In this document: piece after piece, positions 9,255 through 17,245 of the stretch
Layout: the number at the start of each line of letters is the position of its first letter
Numbering within the stretch: position 1 is the first letter of the stretch
Made by a program: the position numbers and the translations under genes
The notes under the pieces: model-generated
Told to the model about the DNA's origin: nothing
Database searches by the model: none
The model's input: the letters and a program-made list of their open reading frames with translations, nothing else
Assembly (NCBI GenBank): GCA_016788635.1
Contig: JAEUSU010000023.1
Coordinates: forward strand, 83,785-147,784
Direction of reading: 5' to 3'
Source: Flavobacteriales bacterium
Lineage (GTDB): Bacteria; Bacteroidota; Bacteroidia; Flavobacteriales_F; PHOS-HE28
Length of the DNA: 64,000 bases

Positions 9255-10522
9255 AGGACCTGCTCATCAAACGCGCCCATGTGATCGACCCCGCCGGGCC
9301 GCACCACGACCAGGTGGTGGATGTACTGGTGCAGGAAGGGCGCATTGCCCGCATCGGTGAACGCATCGGCAAGGGTGAAGCGGACGTGATCGAACACGAA
9401 GGCCTCCACCTGAGCCCAGGCTGGGTGGATACCGGCGCCGCCTTCCGCGATCCGGGAGAGGAGCATAAAGAGGATGTGCGAAGTGGTTTGGATGCCGCCG
9501 CCTCGGGCGGGTTCACCGCCGTGGCCGTGCTGCCGGGCACCACCCCACCGATCGACGGGCGCAGTGGTGTGGAGTACCTGCTGCGCAAGGCGGAAGGGCA
9601 TGCGGTACGGCTGCTGCCCATGGGCACCGTGACCGCCGGTGGCAAGGGCGAGCAACTGGCCGAGATGCACGACATGGCCCAGGCCGGTGCCGTGCTCTTT
9701 ACCGATGACCACCTGCCCATCCGCAACACGCGCCTGATGATGCTGGCCCTGCAGTATACGGCCAACATCGGCGCCACCGTGGCCGTGGTGCCGCAGGACC
9801 GCCACCTTTCCGCGAACGGGCAGATGCACGAAGGGCCCATGAGCACGCGCCTGGGCTTGCGCGGCATCCCCTCGGTGGCCGAGGCCGTGGCCCTGCACCG
9901 CGACCTGGCCCTGCTCGACCATACCGCCTCGCGCCTGCATGTGGCGCTCGTTTCCACGGCCGAAGGCGTGGAACTTATCCGCCAGGCAAAGTCCCGCAAG
10001 CTGAACGTGACCGCTTCCGTGGCGGCGCACCACCTGCTGCTGGACGATGGCTGTCTGCGTGGCTATGACAGCGTGTACAAGGTGTGGCCACCGCTGCGCG
10101 ACCAACCGCACATCGATGCCCTGCGCGAGGGTGTGAAGGACGGCACCCTGGATGCCGTGGTGAGCGACCACCGGCCGGAGGATGTGGAACACAAGCGTGT
10201 GGAGTTCGGGCAGGCGGCCTTTGGTGCGCTCGGGCTCGAAACGGCCTTCGCCGTGGCCAACACCGCCCTGCGGGGCCACATGAGCCTGCGCCGCATCGTG
10301 GAGCGTTTCACCCATGGGCCGCGCCGCGTGCTGGGCCTGCCCCTGGTGCATGTGCAGGAGCACACCGCAGCGGACCTCACCCTCTTCGACCCCACATGGG
10401 ACTGGACCTTTACCGAGGCGGACATCCGGTCCCGCTCACGCAACTCGCCTTTTTTGGGCCAGCCGCTCTGTGGCAAAGCCTTGGGCATCGTGGCGGGAGG
10501 ACAGCTGCGTTGGAACGCGTGA
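9251..10522 (+). CDS. dihydroorotase-like amidohydrolase, HxH motif absent
   Basis: A 423-residue cyclic amidohydrolase of the PyrC (type I) family, which closes N-carbamoyl-aspartate to dihydroorotate in pyrimidine synthesis. The family shows in SPGWVDTGAAFRDPGEE, SGGFTAVAVLPGTTPP, AHHLLLDD and VSDHRPED. The metal-binding D-x-H-x-H of active enzymes is D60-T-G-A-A here, so both histidines of the first metal pair are missing, while the later His and Asp positions are kept. The protein may be a non-catalytic partner of aspartate carbamoyltransferase, or may use a different metal arrangement. ATG 9251 is chosen because it overlaps the upstream stop and gives the usual MKDLLIKRAHVIDP start. Confidence 0.8.
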   Translation: MKDLLIKRAHVIDPAGPHHDQVVDVLVQEGRIARIGERIGKGEADVIEHEGLHLSPGWVDTGAAFRDPGEEHKEDVRSGLDAAASGGFTAVAVLPGTTPPIDGRSGVEYLLRKAEGHAVRLLPMGTVTAGGKGEQLAEMHDMAQAGAVLFTDDHLPIRNTRLMMLALQYTANIGATVAVVPQDRHLSANGQMHEGPMSTRLGLRGIPSVAEAVALHRDLALLDHTASRLHVALVSTAEGVELIRQAKSRKLNVTASVAAHHLLLDDGCLRGYDSVYKVWPPLRDQPHIDALREGVKDGTLDAVVSDHRPEDVEHKRVEFGQAAFGALGLETAFAVANTALRGHMSLRRIVERFTHGPRRVLGLPLVHVQEHTAADLTLFDPTWDWTFTEADIRSRSRNSPFLGQPLCGKALGIVAGGQLRWNA

Positions 10523-10561
10523 GCGAATGAGCGCTTCCTGGATCGTCGATCTCCGATCCGC

Positions 10562-10569
10562 TAACTTCC
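10562..10569 (+). promoter_or_regulatory. weak -7 box before the FkbM methyltransferase gene
   Basis: TAACTTCC keeps the TAnnTT core but differs at the last two positions. It ends 4 nt before the GTG at 10574. Confidence 0.3.
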
Positions 10570-10573
10570 CCCC

Positions 10574-11374
10574 GTGAAGAAGGTCATCCACTCCCTTTTG
10601 GACAAGGCGGGCTTTGAGCTGGTGCGCAGCCGCGCCCCCGAAGGCAACATGACCAGCGATGGGCGGCTGGTGCTCGCACCCATCCGCCGCACCATGGCGC
10701 AGGCCCTGACCCACCTGCGCAGCCTCGGCTATGCCCCCGGCACCGTGGTGGATGTGGGCGCCGCGCATGGCACCGATGAATTGCTTGAAGCCTTTCCGGA
10801 CGCGTTCTTCTTCTGGATCGAAGCGGCCGAGGAGTTCGAACCGCAGCTGCAGGCATTGCGTGCCCGTTACTCCGGTAAAGTGGTGATGGCCGCTGCGGGC
10901 CCAAAGGATGGGGAGATCACCTTCCATGCACATGGTTTCCTCTATGGCAGCAGCGTGCTCAAGGAATCTGATGGTGAAAGTGCGGATGGCGAGGAACGCA
11001 CGGTGCGCATGGTGGACCTGGACCACCTGGTGGAGGGACATGACCTCGGCCGGGGCCCCTTGCTGAAGATCGATGTGCAGGGTTACGAACTGGAGGTGTT
11101 GAGCGGTGCGCAGGACCTGCTTGCCCAATGTGACGTGGTGATCCTGGAGACCTCATTCTTCCGCCTGCATCACGGTGCTCCGGAGTTCCATGAGATCCTG
11201 CTCTACATGAAGGAGAGGGGCTTTGTGGCGTATGACATCTTCGACGGCCACAACCGCCCGCTGGACAATGCCCTGGCGCAACGCGACGTGCTCTTTGTAA
11301 AGGAGAACGGCCGCTTCCGCAGCAGCCACGAGTGGGCCACACCCGAACAGCGACTGCGCTTTTCCGGCCAGTAA
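10574..11374 (+). CDS. FkbM family methyltransferase
   Basis: A 266-residue SAM-dependent methyltransferase of the FkbM family, usually acting on sugars or other small hydroxylated molecules. The SAM motif I is TVVDVGAAHGTDELLEAFP near residues 56-74, the acidic strand WIEAAEEF follows, and the family motif LLKIDVQGYELEVLSGA is near residues 159-175. The start is GTG 10574; a downstream ATG would remove the first helix. It has no signal peptide and should be cytosolic. A surface-glycan role is possible but not shown by neighbours. It converges on the lipoprotein gene with 10 nt between stops. Confidence 0.82.
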   Translation: MKKVIHSLLDKAGFELVRSRAPEGNMTSDGRLVLAPIRRTMAQALTHLRSLGYAPGTVVDVGAAHGTDELLEAFPDAFFFWIEAAEEFEPQLQALRARYSGKVVMAAAGPKDGEITFHAHGFLYGSSVLKESDGESADGEERTVRMVDLDHLVEGHDLGRGPLLKIDVQGYELEVLSGAQDLLAQCDVVILETSFFRLHHGAPEFHEILLYMKERGFVAYDIFDGHNRPLDNALAQRDVLFVKENGRFRSSHEWATPEQRLRFSGQ

Positions 11375-11384
11375 CGAAACCTGG

Positions 11385-11963
11385 CTACCTGCCTGCCCCG
11401 GCCGATCCCTCGTTCTTCTTCTTCAGGTACTCGATCAGCTCGGCATCCGAGTAGCGCAGCAGTTCGATCATGCCCCGCGACTGCTCCGCGAAGGGATGGT
11501 CCGGGTAGCGCATGATCACCTGTTCATAGGCCTGTTGGGCCCGCCCTTTCTCCTTCAACCCATCATCGATGGTGAGGGCCTTCATGTAGTAGGCGTTCAC
11601 CAATCGCGGCCAATCGGGATACTCCACGATGACGCGATCGAAGAGGCGGACGCTCTCCTCGAAATTGCGCAGTCCCTTGGCGGTGCCCGCCGCACGAAAG
11701 AGATACTCCGGTGCGATGGTATCCTGCGGATGAGCCTTAACAAAGGCCAGGTACACGGACTGCAGCGCCATGGCCCCGCGCCGATCGAACTCGGTGCGCG
11801 ACCAGATGCTGTCCTCCATCCGGCTGATGCGGCCGCGCATCACCTCGGATGTCATCACATCCGGCTGGGGCTTGCCGCCCTCTCCCTCACCTTGCGCCCC
11901 ACCACCGCAGGCGGCCAGCCACAACATGCTGCACAGGATCAATGCTTGTTTCATGGTCTTCAT
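11385..11963 (-). CDS. TPR-type lipoprotein
   Basis: A 192-residue lipoprotein: signal peptide with lipobox LAAC (Cys19) followed by a Gly/Glu-rich linker. The rest is helical and reads as tetratricopeptide-like repeats (AYLFRAAGTAKGLRNFEESVR-type helices, then PDWPRLVNAYYMKALT and AQQAYEQVIMRYPDHPFAEQ). It is similar in size to the C-terminal TPR proteins of envelope assembly systems, but no specific partner can be named. Its start overlaps the def stop by 4 nt, so it is translated with peptide deformylase. Confidence 0.75.
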   Translation of the reverse strand: MKTMKQALILCSMLWLAACGGGAQGEGEGGKPQPDVMTSEVMRGRISRMEDSIWSRTEFDRRGAMALQSVYLAFVKAHPQDTIAPEYLFRAAGTAKGLRNFEESVRLFDRVIVEYPDWPRLVNAYYMKALTIDDGLKEKGRAQQAYEQVIMRYPDHPFAEQSRGMIELLRYSDAELIEYLKKKNEGSAGAGR

Positions 11964-12544
11964 CGCTTCACAAGGGGGAATTTCATCTTGTACTTCACAT
12001 CCGTCCGGCCCTGCGTGATGTCGCGCAGCCGGCCTTGCAACAACCGCTTCCGGAGCGGTGGAAGCAGTTCTGTAAAGAGCACGCCGTCCAGGTGGTCGGT
12101 CTCATGCTGGATCACGCGGGCGGCGTAGCCCTCGAAGGTCTCCACGTGCTCCTTGAAATGTTCATCCTGGTAGCGCAGGGTGATGCGCGGCTGGCGGAAG
12201 ACCTCCTCACGGATGTTGGGGATGCTCAGGCAGCCTTCCTCGAAACCCCACTCCTCTCCCTCCTCATCCTCGATGTAAGCGTTGATGAAGACCTTCTTGA
12301 AGTCCTTCAACTCGGGCGCTTCGGCTGGCATGCCCTCCTCCTCCTGTGCGAAAGGCGAGGCATCCACAATGAACAGCCGTATGCTGTGGCCCACCTGTGG
12401 GGCGGCGAGGCCCACGCCGTTGGCAGCGTACATGGTCTCGAACATGTCGGCGATGAGCTGTGCAAGACCGGAATGGTCCGGCGTGATCTCGGACGCCACC
12501 TTCTTCAGCACGGGGTCGCCATAGGCGCGAATGGGTAGGATCAT
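11960..12544 (-). CDS. def: peptide deformylase
   Basis: Peptide deformylase removes the formyl group from the N-terminal methionine of nascent proteins. All three family motifs are present: GVGLAAPQ (residues 43-50), EGCLSIP with the metal ligand Cys105, and QHETDH with His147, Glu148 and His151. The 194-residue length fits. An acidic insertion, about residues 66-82, precedes motif 2. A perfect TATTTTTG box lies 11 nt upstream of the ATG, so def leads a short operon with the TPR lipoprotein. Confidence 0.96.
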   Translation of the reverse strand: MILPIRAYGDPVLKKVASEITPDHSGLAQLIADMFETMYAANGVGLAAPQVGHSIRLFIVDASPFAQEEEGMPAEAPELKDFKKVFINAYIEDEEGEEWGFEEGCLSIPNIREEVFRQPRITLRYQDEHFKEHVETFEGYAARVIQHETDHLDGVLFTELLPPLRKRLLQGRLRDITQGRTDVKYKMKFPLVKR

Positions 12545-12555
12545 GGCAAGGGGCG

Positions 12556-12563
12556 CAAAAATA
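12556..12563 (-). promoter_or_regulatory. -7 box of def
   Basis: On the minus strand the sequence reads TATTTTTG, a perfect TAnnTTTG, ending 11 nt before the def ATG. The GGTTGAG repeats at 12580-12602 lie where the -33 element would be sought; no clear TTTG was seen there. Confidence 0.55.
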
Positions 12564-12579
12564 GTCTGCTTGGGTTGCA

Positions 12580-12602
12580 GGTTGAGGGTTGAGGGTTGAG
12601 GG
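12580..12602. repeat. GGTTGAG heptamer tandem repeat
   Basis: Three consecutive units of GGTTGAG plus a partial unit, in the gap between ruvX and def. A related CAACCCTCAACCC stretch (the same motif on the other strand) occurs at 16618-16630, upstream of the pRiA4b-like gene. Confidence 0.7.
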
Positions 12603-12633
12603 CCTGCCCACCGCAGACAAGTCGAGGGTTGCC

Positions 12634-13047
12634 CTAACCCTGCCGCTGCAACCAGTCCTGCAACAGGATGGTGGCGCTGATGCGGTCAAGCTGCCCCTTG
12701 TCACGCCGCGCCATGCGGCCTTTGCCGCTCTCCTGCACCGTGCGCGCCGCCATGCGGCTGGTGAAGCGCTCGTCCACCGGCTCCACCCATTGCGCCGGAA
12801 AAGCGGCCCGCAGCCGCGCAATGAAGTCCTGCACCGCCGCCGTGGCATCCGTGGGGCGGCCATCCAGCCCCACCGGCAAGCCCACGATGAAGCCATCCAC
12901 CGCCTCGCGCGCCAGGTAGTTGCTCAGGTAGTCCATCACCTTTGTAGTCTCCACTGTTTCCAGCGCCGAGGCGATGATCCGCAGCGGATCGGTCACGGCG
13001 ATCCCGGTGCGCTTCAGGCCGAGGTCTATGGCGATGACGCGGGACAT
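12634..13047 (-). CDS. ruvX: RuvX/YqgF family Holliday junction resolvase homologue
   Basis: A 137-residue RNase H-fold protein of the YqgF/RuvX family, implicated in processing the 5' end of pre-16S rRNA and in Holliday junction resolution. ATG 13047 gives the canonical start MSRVIAIDLGLKRTGIAVTD with the catalytic Asp8. The rest has FIVGLPVGLDGRP, VEPVDERFTS and DRISATILLQDWL, all at expected places. The longer frame to 13086 would overlap the divergent dapD promoter region and lacks family similarity. Confidence 0.93.
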   Translation of the reverse strand: MSRVIAIDLGLKRTGIAVTDPLRIIASALETVETTKVMDYLSNYLAREAVDGFIVGLPVGLDGRPTDATAAVQDFIARLRAAFPAQWVEPVDERFTSRMAARTVQESGKGRMARRDKGQLDRISATILLQDWLQRQG

Positions 13048-13118
13048 GGTCGCGAAGGTCCGCAGAATGGGGCGCATCTTTGCCATCCGCCTTCGTCAAA
13101 AGCTTCGGCGGACAGAGC

Positions 13119-13925
13119 ATGCACGAACTGATCGAAAAAGCATGGGCGGACCGCTCCATGCTGCGCTATCCGGAGGTGGTGGACGCGGTGGAGCACGTGA
13201 TCGCCAAGCTGGACAAGGGTGAAGTGCGCGTGGCCGAACCCTTGGGCGACGGATGGCGGGTGAACGAATGGGTGAAGAAGGCCGTGCTGATGTACTTCCC
13301 CATCAAACAGATGCACACCATGGAGGTGGGGCCGCTTGAGTTCCACGACAAGATCCCCCTGAAGCGGCACTACGCCAGCCTGAACGTGCGCGTGGTGCCC
13401 CACGCCATCGCGCGCCATGGCAGCTTCCTGGCCCCCGGCGTGATCCTGATGCCCAGCTACGTGAACATCGGTGCGTACGTGGACAGCGACACCATGGTGG
13501 ACACCTGGGCCACCGTGGGCAGCTGCGCGCAGATCGGCAAGGGTGTGCACCTGAGCGGTGGTGTGGGCATCGGCGGTGTGCTGGAACCCGTGCAGGCCGC
13601 GCCCGTGATCATCGAGGACGGCTGCTTCATCGGCTCGCGCGCCATTGTGGTGGAGGGCGTGCGCGTGGGGCGCGAAGCCGTGCTCGGCGCCAACGTGGTG
13701 CTCACCGCCAGCACCCGCATCATCGATGTGACCGGTCCGGAGCCGAAGGAGATGCGCGGCTTTGTTCCCCCACGCAGCGTGGTGATCCCTGGTACCGTGC
13801 CCAAGAAATTCCCGGCAGGCGAGTACGGCGTACCCTGCGCGATCATCATCGGCCAGCGCAAGGAGAGCACCGACAGAAAGACGAGCCTGAACGAAGTGTT
13901 ACGGGAGCACAGCGTTGCGGTCTAA
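13119..13925 (+). CDS. dapD: 2,3,4,5-tetrahydropyridine-2,6-dicarboxylate N-succinyltransferase
   Basis: DapD transfers succinyl from succinyl-CoA to tetrahydrodipicolinate in the succinylase branch of lysine and diaminopimelate synthesis. The 268-residue protein has the helical N-terminal domain and a left-handed beta-helix of hexapeptide repeats (residues about 105-215: PGVILMPSYVNIGAYVDSDT, VGSCAQIGKGVHLSGGVGIG). The signatures GGVLEPVQAAPVIIEDGCFI and FPAGEYGVPCAIIIG are also present. ATG 13119 is chosen (MHELIEKAW); an in-frame TTG at 13080 would add 13 residues. It is divergent from ruvX, with about 70 nt shared upstream DNA. Confidence 0.95.
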   Translation: MHELIEKAWADRSMLRYPEVVDAVEHVIAKLDKGEVRVAEPLGDGWRVNEWVKKAVLMYFPIKQMHTMEVGPLEFHDKIPLKRHYASLNVRVVPHAIARHGSFLAPGVILMPSYVNIGAYVDSDTMVDTWATVGSCAQIGKGVHLSGGVGIGGVLEPVQAAPVIIEDGCFIGSRAIVVEGVRVGREAVLGANVVLTASTRIIDVTGPEPKEMRGFVPPRSVVIPGTVPKKFPAGEYGVPCAIIIGQRKESTDRKTSLNEVLREHSVAV

Positions 13926-13928
13926 CTC

Positions 13929-14006
13929 TTCACCACAGAGGCACCGAGGACACGGAGAACAACGATAGAATGTATCCCTCTGTGCGCTCCGTGCCTCTGT
14001 GGTGAA
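13929..14006. repeat. inverted-repeat element, CACGGAG type, without a gene
   Basis: Two 29-nt arms (13929-13957 and 13978-14006) are inverted copies with 25 of 29 positions matching, separated by a 20-nt spacer. Each arm is made of octamer-like units of the form CACnGAGG. The element starts 3 nt after the dapD stop and ends 15 nt before the next start codon. The same kind of arm flanks the GxxExxY gene at 58601-59083. Confidence 0.85.
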
Positions 14007-14021
14007 CATTGACCAAAGCAC

Positions 14022-15002
14022 ATGAAACAGTTCCTCGTCATCCAGACCGCCTTCCTGGGCGATGCCGTGCTGGTGACGGGCATCCTGGAGAAGCTGCATG
14101 CGCATTTCCCCGACGCCGCGATCGACCTGGTGGTGCGCAAGGGCAATGAGGGTCTTTTCGATGGCCACCCCTTCCTGCGCAAGCTTTTCGTTTGGGACAA
14201 ACGCCAGGGCAAGACCCGCGCGCTGTTCCGGCTGATCGGGGAGTTGCGGAGAACGGAATACGACCACATCATCAACGCCCAGCGCTTTTTAAGTACGGGC
14301 CTGATGACGGTGCTGGCACGCGGGAAGGAGAAGGTCGGTTTTGACAAGAATCCACTGAGCTTCCTTTTCTCGCGGAAGGTGGATCACATCATTGGGGATG
14401 GCCGGCACGAAGTGGACCGCCTGAACGCCTTGATCGCGCACCTCACCGATGGCAGCCGTCCCCTACCCCGCCTTTATCCCAGCGAAGCGGCCCGTGCGGA
14501 ACTCGATCAGCTGATCGACGGATCGTCCGATCAGCTGATCTGCATTGCCCCTGCTTCCGTCTGGTTCACCAAGCAATGGCCGGAGCACAAATGGGTGGAA
14601 CTGATCAAAGCTCTGCCATCCGATCACCGGGTGCTGCTGATCGGAGCGCCGGGCGATGTGCCGCTGTGTGAACGCATTGTGCAAGCCGCCGGACGCGGCG
14701 AAGTGCTGGCGGGCCAGCTCTCGTTGTTGGGCACCGCTGCGCTGATGGAACGCACCAGCATGAACTACGTGAACGACAGCGCCCCGCTACACATCGCCAG
14801 CGCCATGAACGCACCGGTCACAGCTGTGTTCTGCAGCACCGTGCCCGCCTTCGGCTTCGGGCCACTGCGCGCGAACAGCCGCATCGTGGAAACCACGGAG
14901 AAGCTGGATTGCCGGCCCTGCGGGTTGCACGGGTACAAGGCGTGCCCGAAGGGGCATTTCAGGTGTGCGGAGGGGGTAGATGCTCCTCAAGTGGCATCTT
15001 GA
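14022..15002 (+). CDS. glycosyltransferase family 9 (heptosyltransferase-like)
   Basis: A 326-residue GT-B enzyme of family 9, the ADP-heptose:LPS heptosyltransferases, expected to extend the inner core of lipopolysaccharide from the cytosolic face. The N-terminus MKQFLVIQTAFLGDAVLVTG is the typical ADP-heptose transferase start. The C-terminal nucleotide-sugar part has CIAPASVWFTKQWPEHKWVEL, VLLIGAPGD, and NYVNDSAPLHIASAMNAPVT with the family Asp. A cysteine group near the C-terminus (LDCRPCGLHGYKACPKGHFRC) is typical of the family. WaaF-like or WaaC-like cannot be distinguished. Confidence 0.88.
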   Translation: MKQFLVIQTAFLGDAVLVTGILEKLHAHFPDAAIDLVVRKGNEGLFDGHPFLRKLFVWDKRQGKTRALFRLIGELRRTEYDHIINAQRFLSTGLMTVLARGKEKVGFDKNPLSFLFSRKVDHIIGDGRHEVDRLNALIAHLTDGSRPLPRLYPSEAARAELDQLIDGSSDQLICIAPASVWFTKQWPEHKWVELIKALPSDHRVLLIGAPGDVPLCERIVQAAGRGEVLAGQLSLLGTAALMERTSMNYVNDSAPLHIASAMNAPVTAVFCSTVPAFGFGPLRANSRIVETTEKLDCRPCGLHGYKACPKGHFRCAEGVDAPQVAS

Positions 15003-15011
15003 GCATCGGCC

Positions 15012-15019
15012 TACTTTTG
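15012..15019 (+). promoter_or_regulatory. -7 box of the CCA-adding enzyme gene
   Basis: TACTTTTG is a perfect TAnnTTTG, ending 13 nt before the ATG at 15033. It lies just after the stop of the GT9 gene, so the gene can be transcribed on its own with a leader of a few nucleotides. Confidence 0.55.
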
Positions 15020-15032
15020 CCGCCCTTCCATC

Positions 15033-16568
15033 ATGTCCCGCACATCGTCATACACTGTTGACCCTGCCCGCCTCGATGGCGTGGTGCAGGAGCCGCTATT
15101 CGCAGCGGTGGCTGCTGAGGCCAGGGCGCAGGGAATCCCGGCCTTCGCGATCGGCGGCTATGTGCGTGACCGGCTCATCGGGCGGCCCTGCAAGGACATC
15201 GACTTCGTGGTGGAGGGCGACGGCATCGCCTTCGCCGAAGCCGTGGCGAAACGGATGAAGGCCGAGCCCGTGCACGTCTTCAAGAACTTCGGCACGGCGA
15301 TGTTCACCCTTCGACGGGCTCAGGGTGACCTTCGCCAGGCTCAGAGTGACATTCGCGAGGCGCAGGATGACTGGCAGGTGGAATTCGTGGGCGCCCGCAA
15401 GGAGAGTTACAGCCGCAACAGCCGCAAGCCCCAGGTGGAGCCCGGCACCATACAGGACGACCAGGAGCGGCGCGACTTCACCATCAACGCGCTGGCCATC
15501 TCGCTGAACGCCGGCAGCCTCGGCGCGCTGGTGGACCCCTTCGGCGGCATACTCGACCTGGACCGCGGCCTCATCCGAACCCCGCTCGATCCAGACATCA
15601 CCTTCAGCGACGACCCGCTACGCATGCTGCGCGCCGTGCGCTTCGCGAACCAACTGGGCTTTGTGATCGACCCGGTGACCTTCGAGGCCATCCGGCGCAA
15701 TGCCCACCGGTTGGAGATCATCAGTGCGGAGCGCATTCATACCGAGCTCAACAAGATCATCCTCACACCCAAACCCAGCATCGGCTTCAACCTGCTGCTG
15801 CAGGGCGGGCTGCTCCAGCAGTTCTTCCCCGAGTTCGTGGAGCTGCAGGGCGCCGAGGAGAAATTCGGCATCGGACACAAGGACAATTTCCACCACACCC
15901 TGCAGGTGCTGGACAACGTGTGCCGCCAGAGCGATGACCTGTGGCTGCGCTGGGGTGCCGTGCTGCACGACATCGCCAAGCCCGCCACCAAGCGCTTCGT
16001 GCCCGGCGCGGGCTGGACCTTTCACGGGCACGAGGACAAGGGCGCGCGCATGGTGCCCAAGATCTTCCGTCGCCTGAAGCTGCCGCTGGACGAGAAGATG
16101 AAGTTCGTGCAGAAGCTCGTGGCCCTGCACCTGCGCCCCATCGCGCTTACCAAGGACGAGGTGACCGACAGCGCCGTGCGCCGCCTGCTCTTTGATGCCG
16201 GAGACGACATCGATGCGCTGATGATCCTGTGCCGGGCGGACATCACCAGCAAGAACGAGAAGAAGAAGGAGCGCTACCTGCGCAACTACGAAGTGGTGAT
16301 GCAGAAGCTGAAGGACGTGGAGGAGAAGGACCGCGTGCGCAACTTTCAGCCGCCCATCACCGGCGAGGACATCATGGCCGCCTTCGGCATCGGGCCCTGC
16401 AAGTTCATCGGTGATATCAAGACCGTGATCAAGGACGCCATCCTGGACGGCGACATCGAGAATGAGCGCGCGCAGGCCTGGCCCCTGATGCTGGCGACCG
16501 GCCGCAAGCTGGGCCTCACACCTGTGCTCACTGATGACCCCGGCCCGCAGTTGCCGGCGGGGAAGTGA
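15033..16568 (+). CDS. cca: CCA tRNA nucleotidyltransferase (class II) with HD domain
   Basis: A 511-residue enzyme that adds or repairs the CCA end of tRNAs. The class II polymerase head has [24 protein letters not shown] with the DxD metal ligands, then [20 protein letters not shown] and [20 protein letters not shown]. An HD phosphohydrolase domain follows ([18 protein letters not shown], near residue 310). Residues 93-113 consist of three 7-residue repeats ([21 protein letters not shown]) encoded by three 21-nt units inserted between MFT and [12 protein letters not shown]. Homologues would normally run straight through here. The frame is kept, so the protein is probably functional. A tRNA-Ala gene in this window lacks an encoded CCA, so the activity is needed. 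Confidence 0.93.
   Translation: MSRTSSYTVDPARLDGVVQEPLFAAVAAEARAQGIPAFAIGGYVRDRLIGRPCKDIDFVVEGDGIAFAEAVAKRMKAEPVHVFKNFGTAMFTLRRAQGDLRQAQSDIREAQDDWQVEFVGARKESYSRNSRKPQVEPGTIQDDQERRDFTINALAISLNAGSLGALVDPFGGILDLDRGLIRTPLDPDITFSDDPLRMLRAVRFANQLGFVIDPVTFEAIRRNAHRLEIISAERIHTELNKIILTPKPSIGFNLLLQGGLLQQFFPEFVELQGAEEKFGIGHKDNFHHTLQVLDNVCRQSDDLWLRWGAVLHDIAKPATKRFVPGAGWTFHGHEDKGARMVPKIFRRLKLPLDEKMKFVQKLVALHLRPIALTKDEVTDSAVRRLLFDAGDDIDALMILCRADITSKNEKKKERYLRNYEVVMQKLKDVEEKDRVRNFQPPITGEDIMAAFGIGPCKFIGDIKTVIKDAILDGDIENERAQAWPLMLATGRKLGLTPVLTDDPGPQLPAGK
15309..15371 (+). repeat. three 21-nt tandem units inside the cca coding region
   Basis: Units at 15309-15329, 15330-15350 and 15351-15371 share the pattern nTTCGnnnGGCnCAGnnTGAC. 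The first unit contains TTCGACGGGCTCAGGGTGAC, a motif I recall as a dispersed intergenic repeat in other bacteria. The three units differ from each other at several positions, so this is not a simple assembly duplication. Confidence 0.9.
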
Positions 16569-16660
16569 GCCGTACGCAACAGGCTCACCGCTGAAAACTT
16601 AGCTTCGCGTTCGCCTTCAACCCTCAACCCGCTTCTGGGCCAACCTACAACTTCCAACCG

Positions 16661-17245
16661 GTGAGGATATACCGCTTCCGCGTCCTGATCGACCACGAGA
16701 GCGAAGCCTTTCGTGACATCGAGATCGCTTCCGAGCAGACCTTCCTTGACCTGCACAAGGCCATCAAGACCGCATTTGGCTTCAAAGGGGAGGAAATGGC
16801 CTGCTTCTACGTGAGTGACGAGGAATGGGGCAAAGGCCCGGAGATCCCCCTGGCCGATCTGGGATTCGCCGAGGATGGTGACGTACCCGCCCTGATGGAC
16901 CAGGTGTACATCAGCGACCATATCCGCAGCACCAAACAGCGCTTCATCTACGCCTACGATTTCCTGCACATGTGGATGTTCCTGGTGGAACTGATCCACG
17001 CCGGAGATCCCGTGAAGGACACGGCCTACCCCCGCACAGTGATGAGCGTAGGACAGGCACCCGATGAGCACAGCAAGGAAGTGGACCTGAGCGAGGGCAT
17101 CCTGGAGGAGGACAGCTACAGCGAGGACACACCGAGCGTGTACGCCGAAGGCGAGGATGATGACCTCTTCGGCGAAGAGGACGAGGATGAGGAAGGCGAA
17201 CCGCGCCACGGCAACATCGACGACCTGGGCGAGGAGTACCGATGA
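16661..17245 (+). CDS. plasmid pRiA4b ORF-3 family protein
   Basis: A 194-residue protein starting at GTG 16661. The first about 125 residues match the pRiA4b ORF-3/IS1096 TnpR-like domain as I know it: MRIYRFRVLIDHESEAFRDI, LHKAIKTAFGFKGEEMACFY, then FIYAYDFLHMWMFLVELIHA. The last about 60 residues are very acidic (runs such as EGEDDDLFGEEDEDEEGE) and probably disordered. Despite the family name there is no transposon here, and such genes are common as single chromosomal copies in Bacteroidota. Function is unknown. The stop overlaps the miaA start (ATGA). Confidence 0.8.
   Translation: MRIYRFRVLIDHESEAFRDIEIASEQTFLDLHKAIKTAFGFKGEEMACFYVSDEEWGKGPEIPLADLGFAEDGDVPALMDQVYISDHIRSTKQRFIYAYDFLHMWMFLVELIHAGDPVKDTAYPRTVMSVGQAPDEHSKEVDLSEGILEEDSYSEDTPSVYAEGEDDDLFGEEDEDEEGEPRHGNIDDLGEEYR

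Noticed and set aside
15309..15371. CRISPR-like or assembly-made tandem repeat
   Set aside because: There are no spacers between the 21-nt units, and the units differ from each other, so neither a CRISPR array nor a simple assembly duplication fits.
16661..17245. Possible transposon because of the pRiA4b ORF-3/IS1096 family name
   Set aside because: No transposase, terminal repeat or target duplication nearby; the gene is coupled to miaA.
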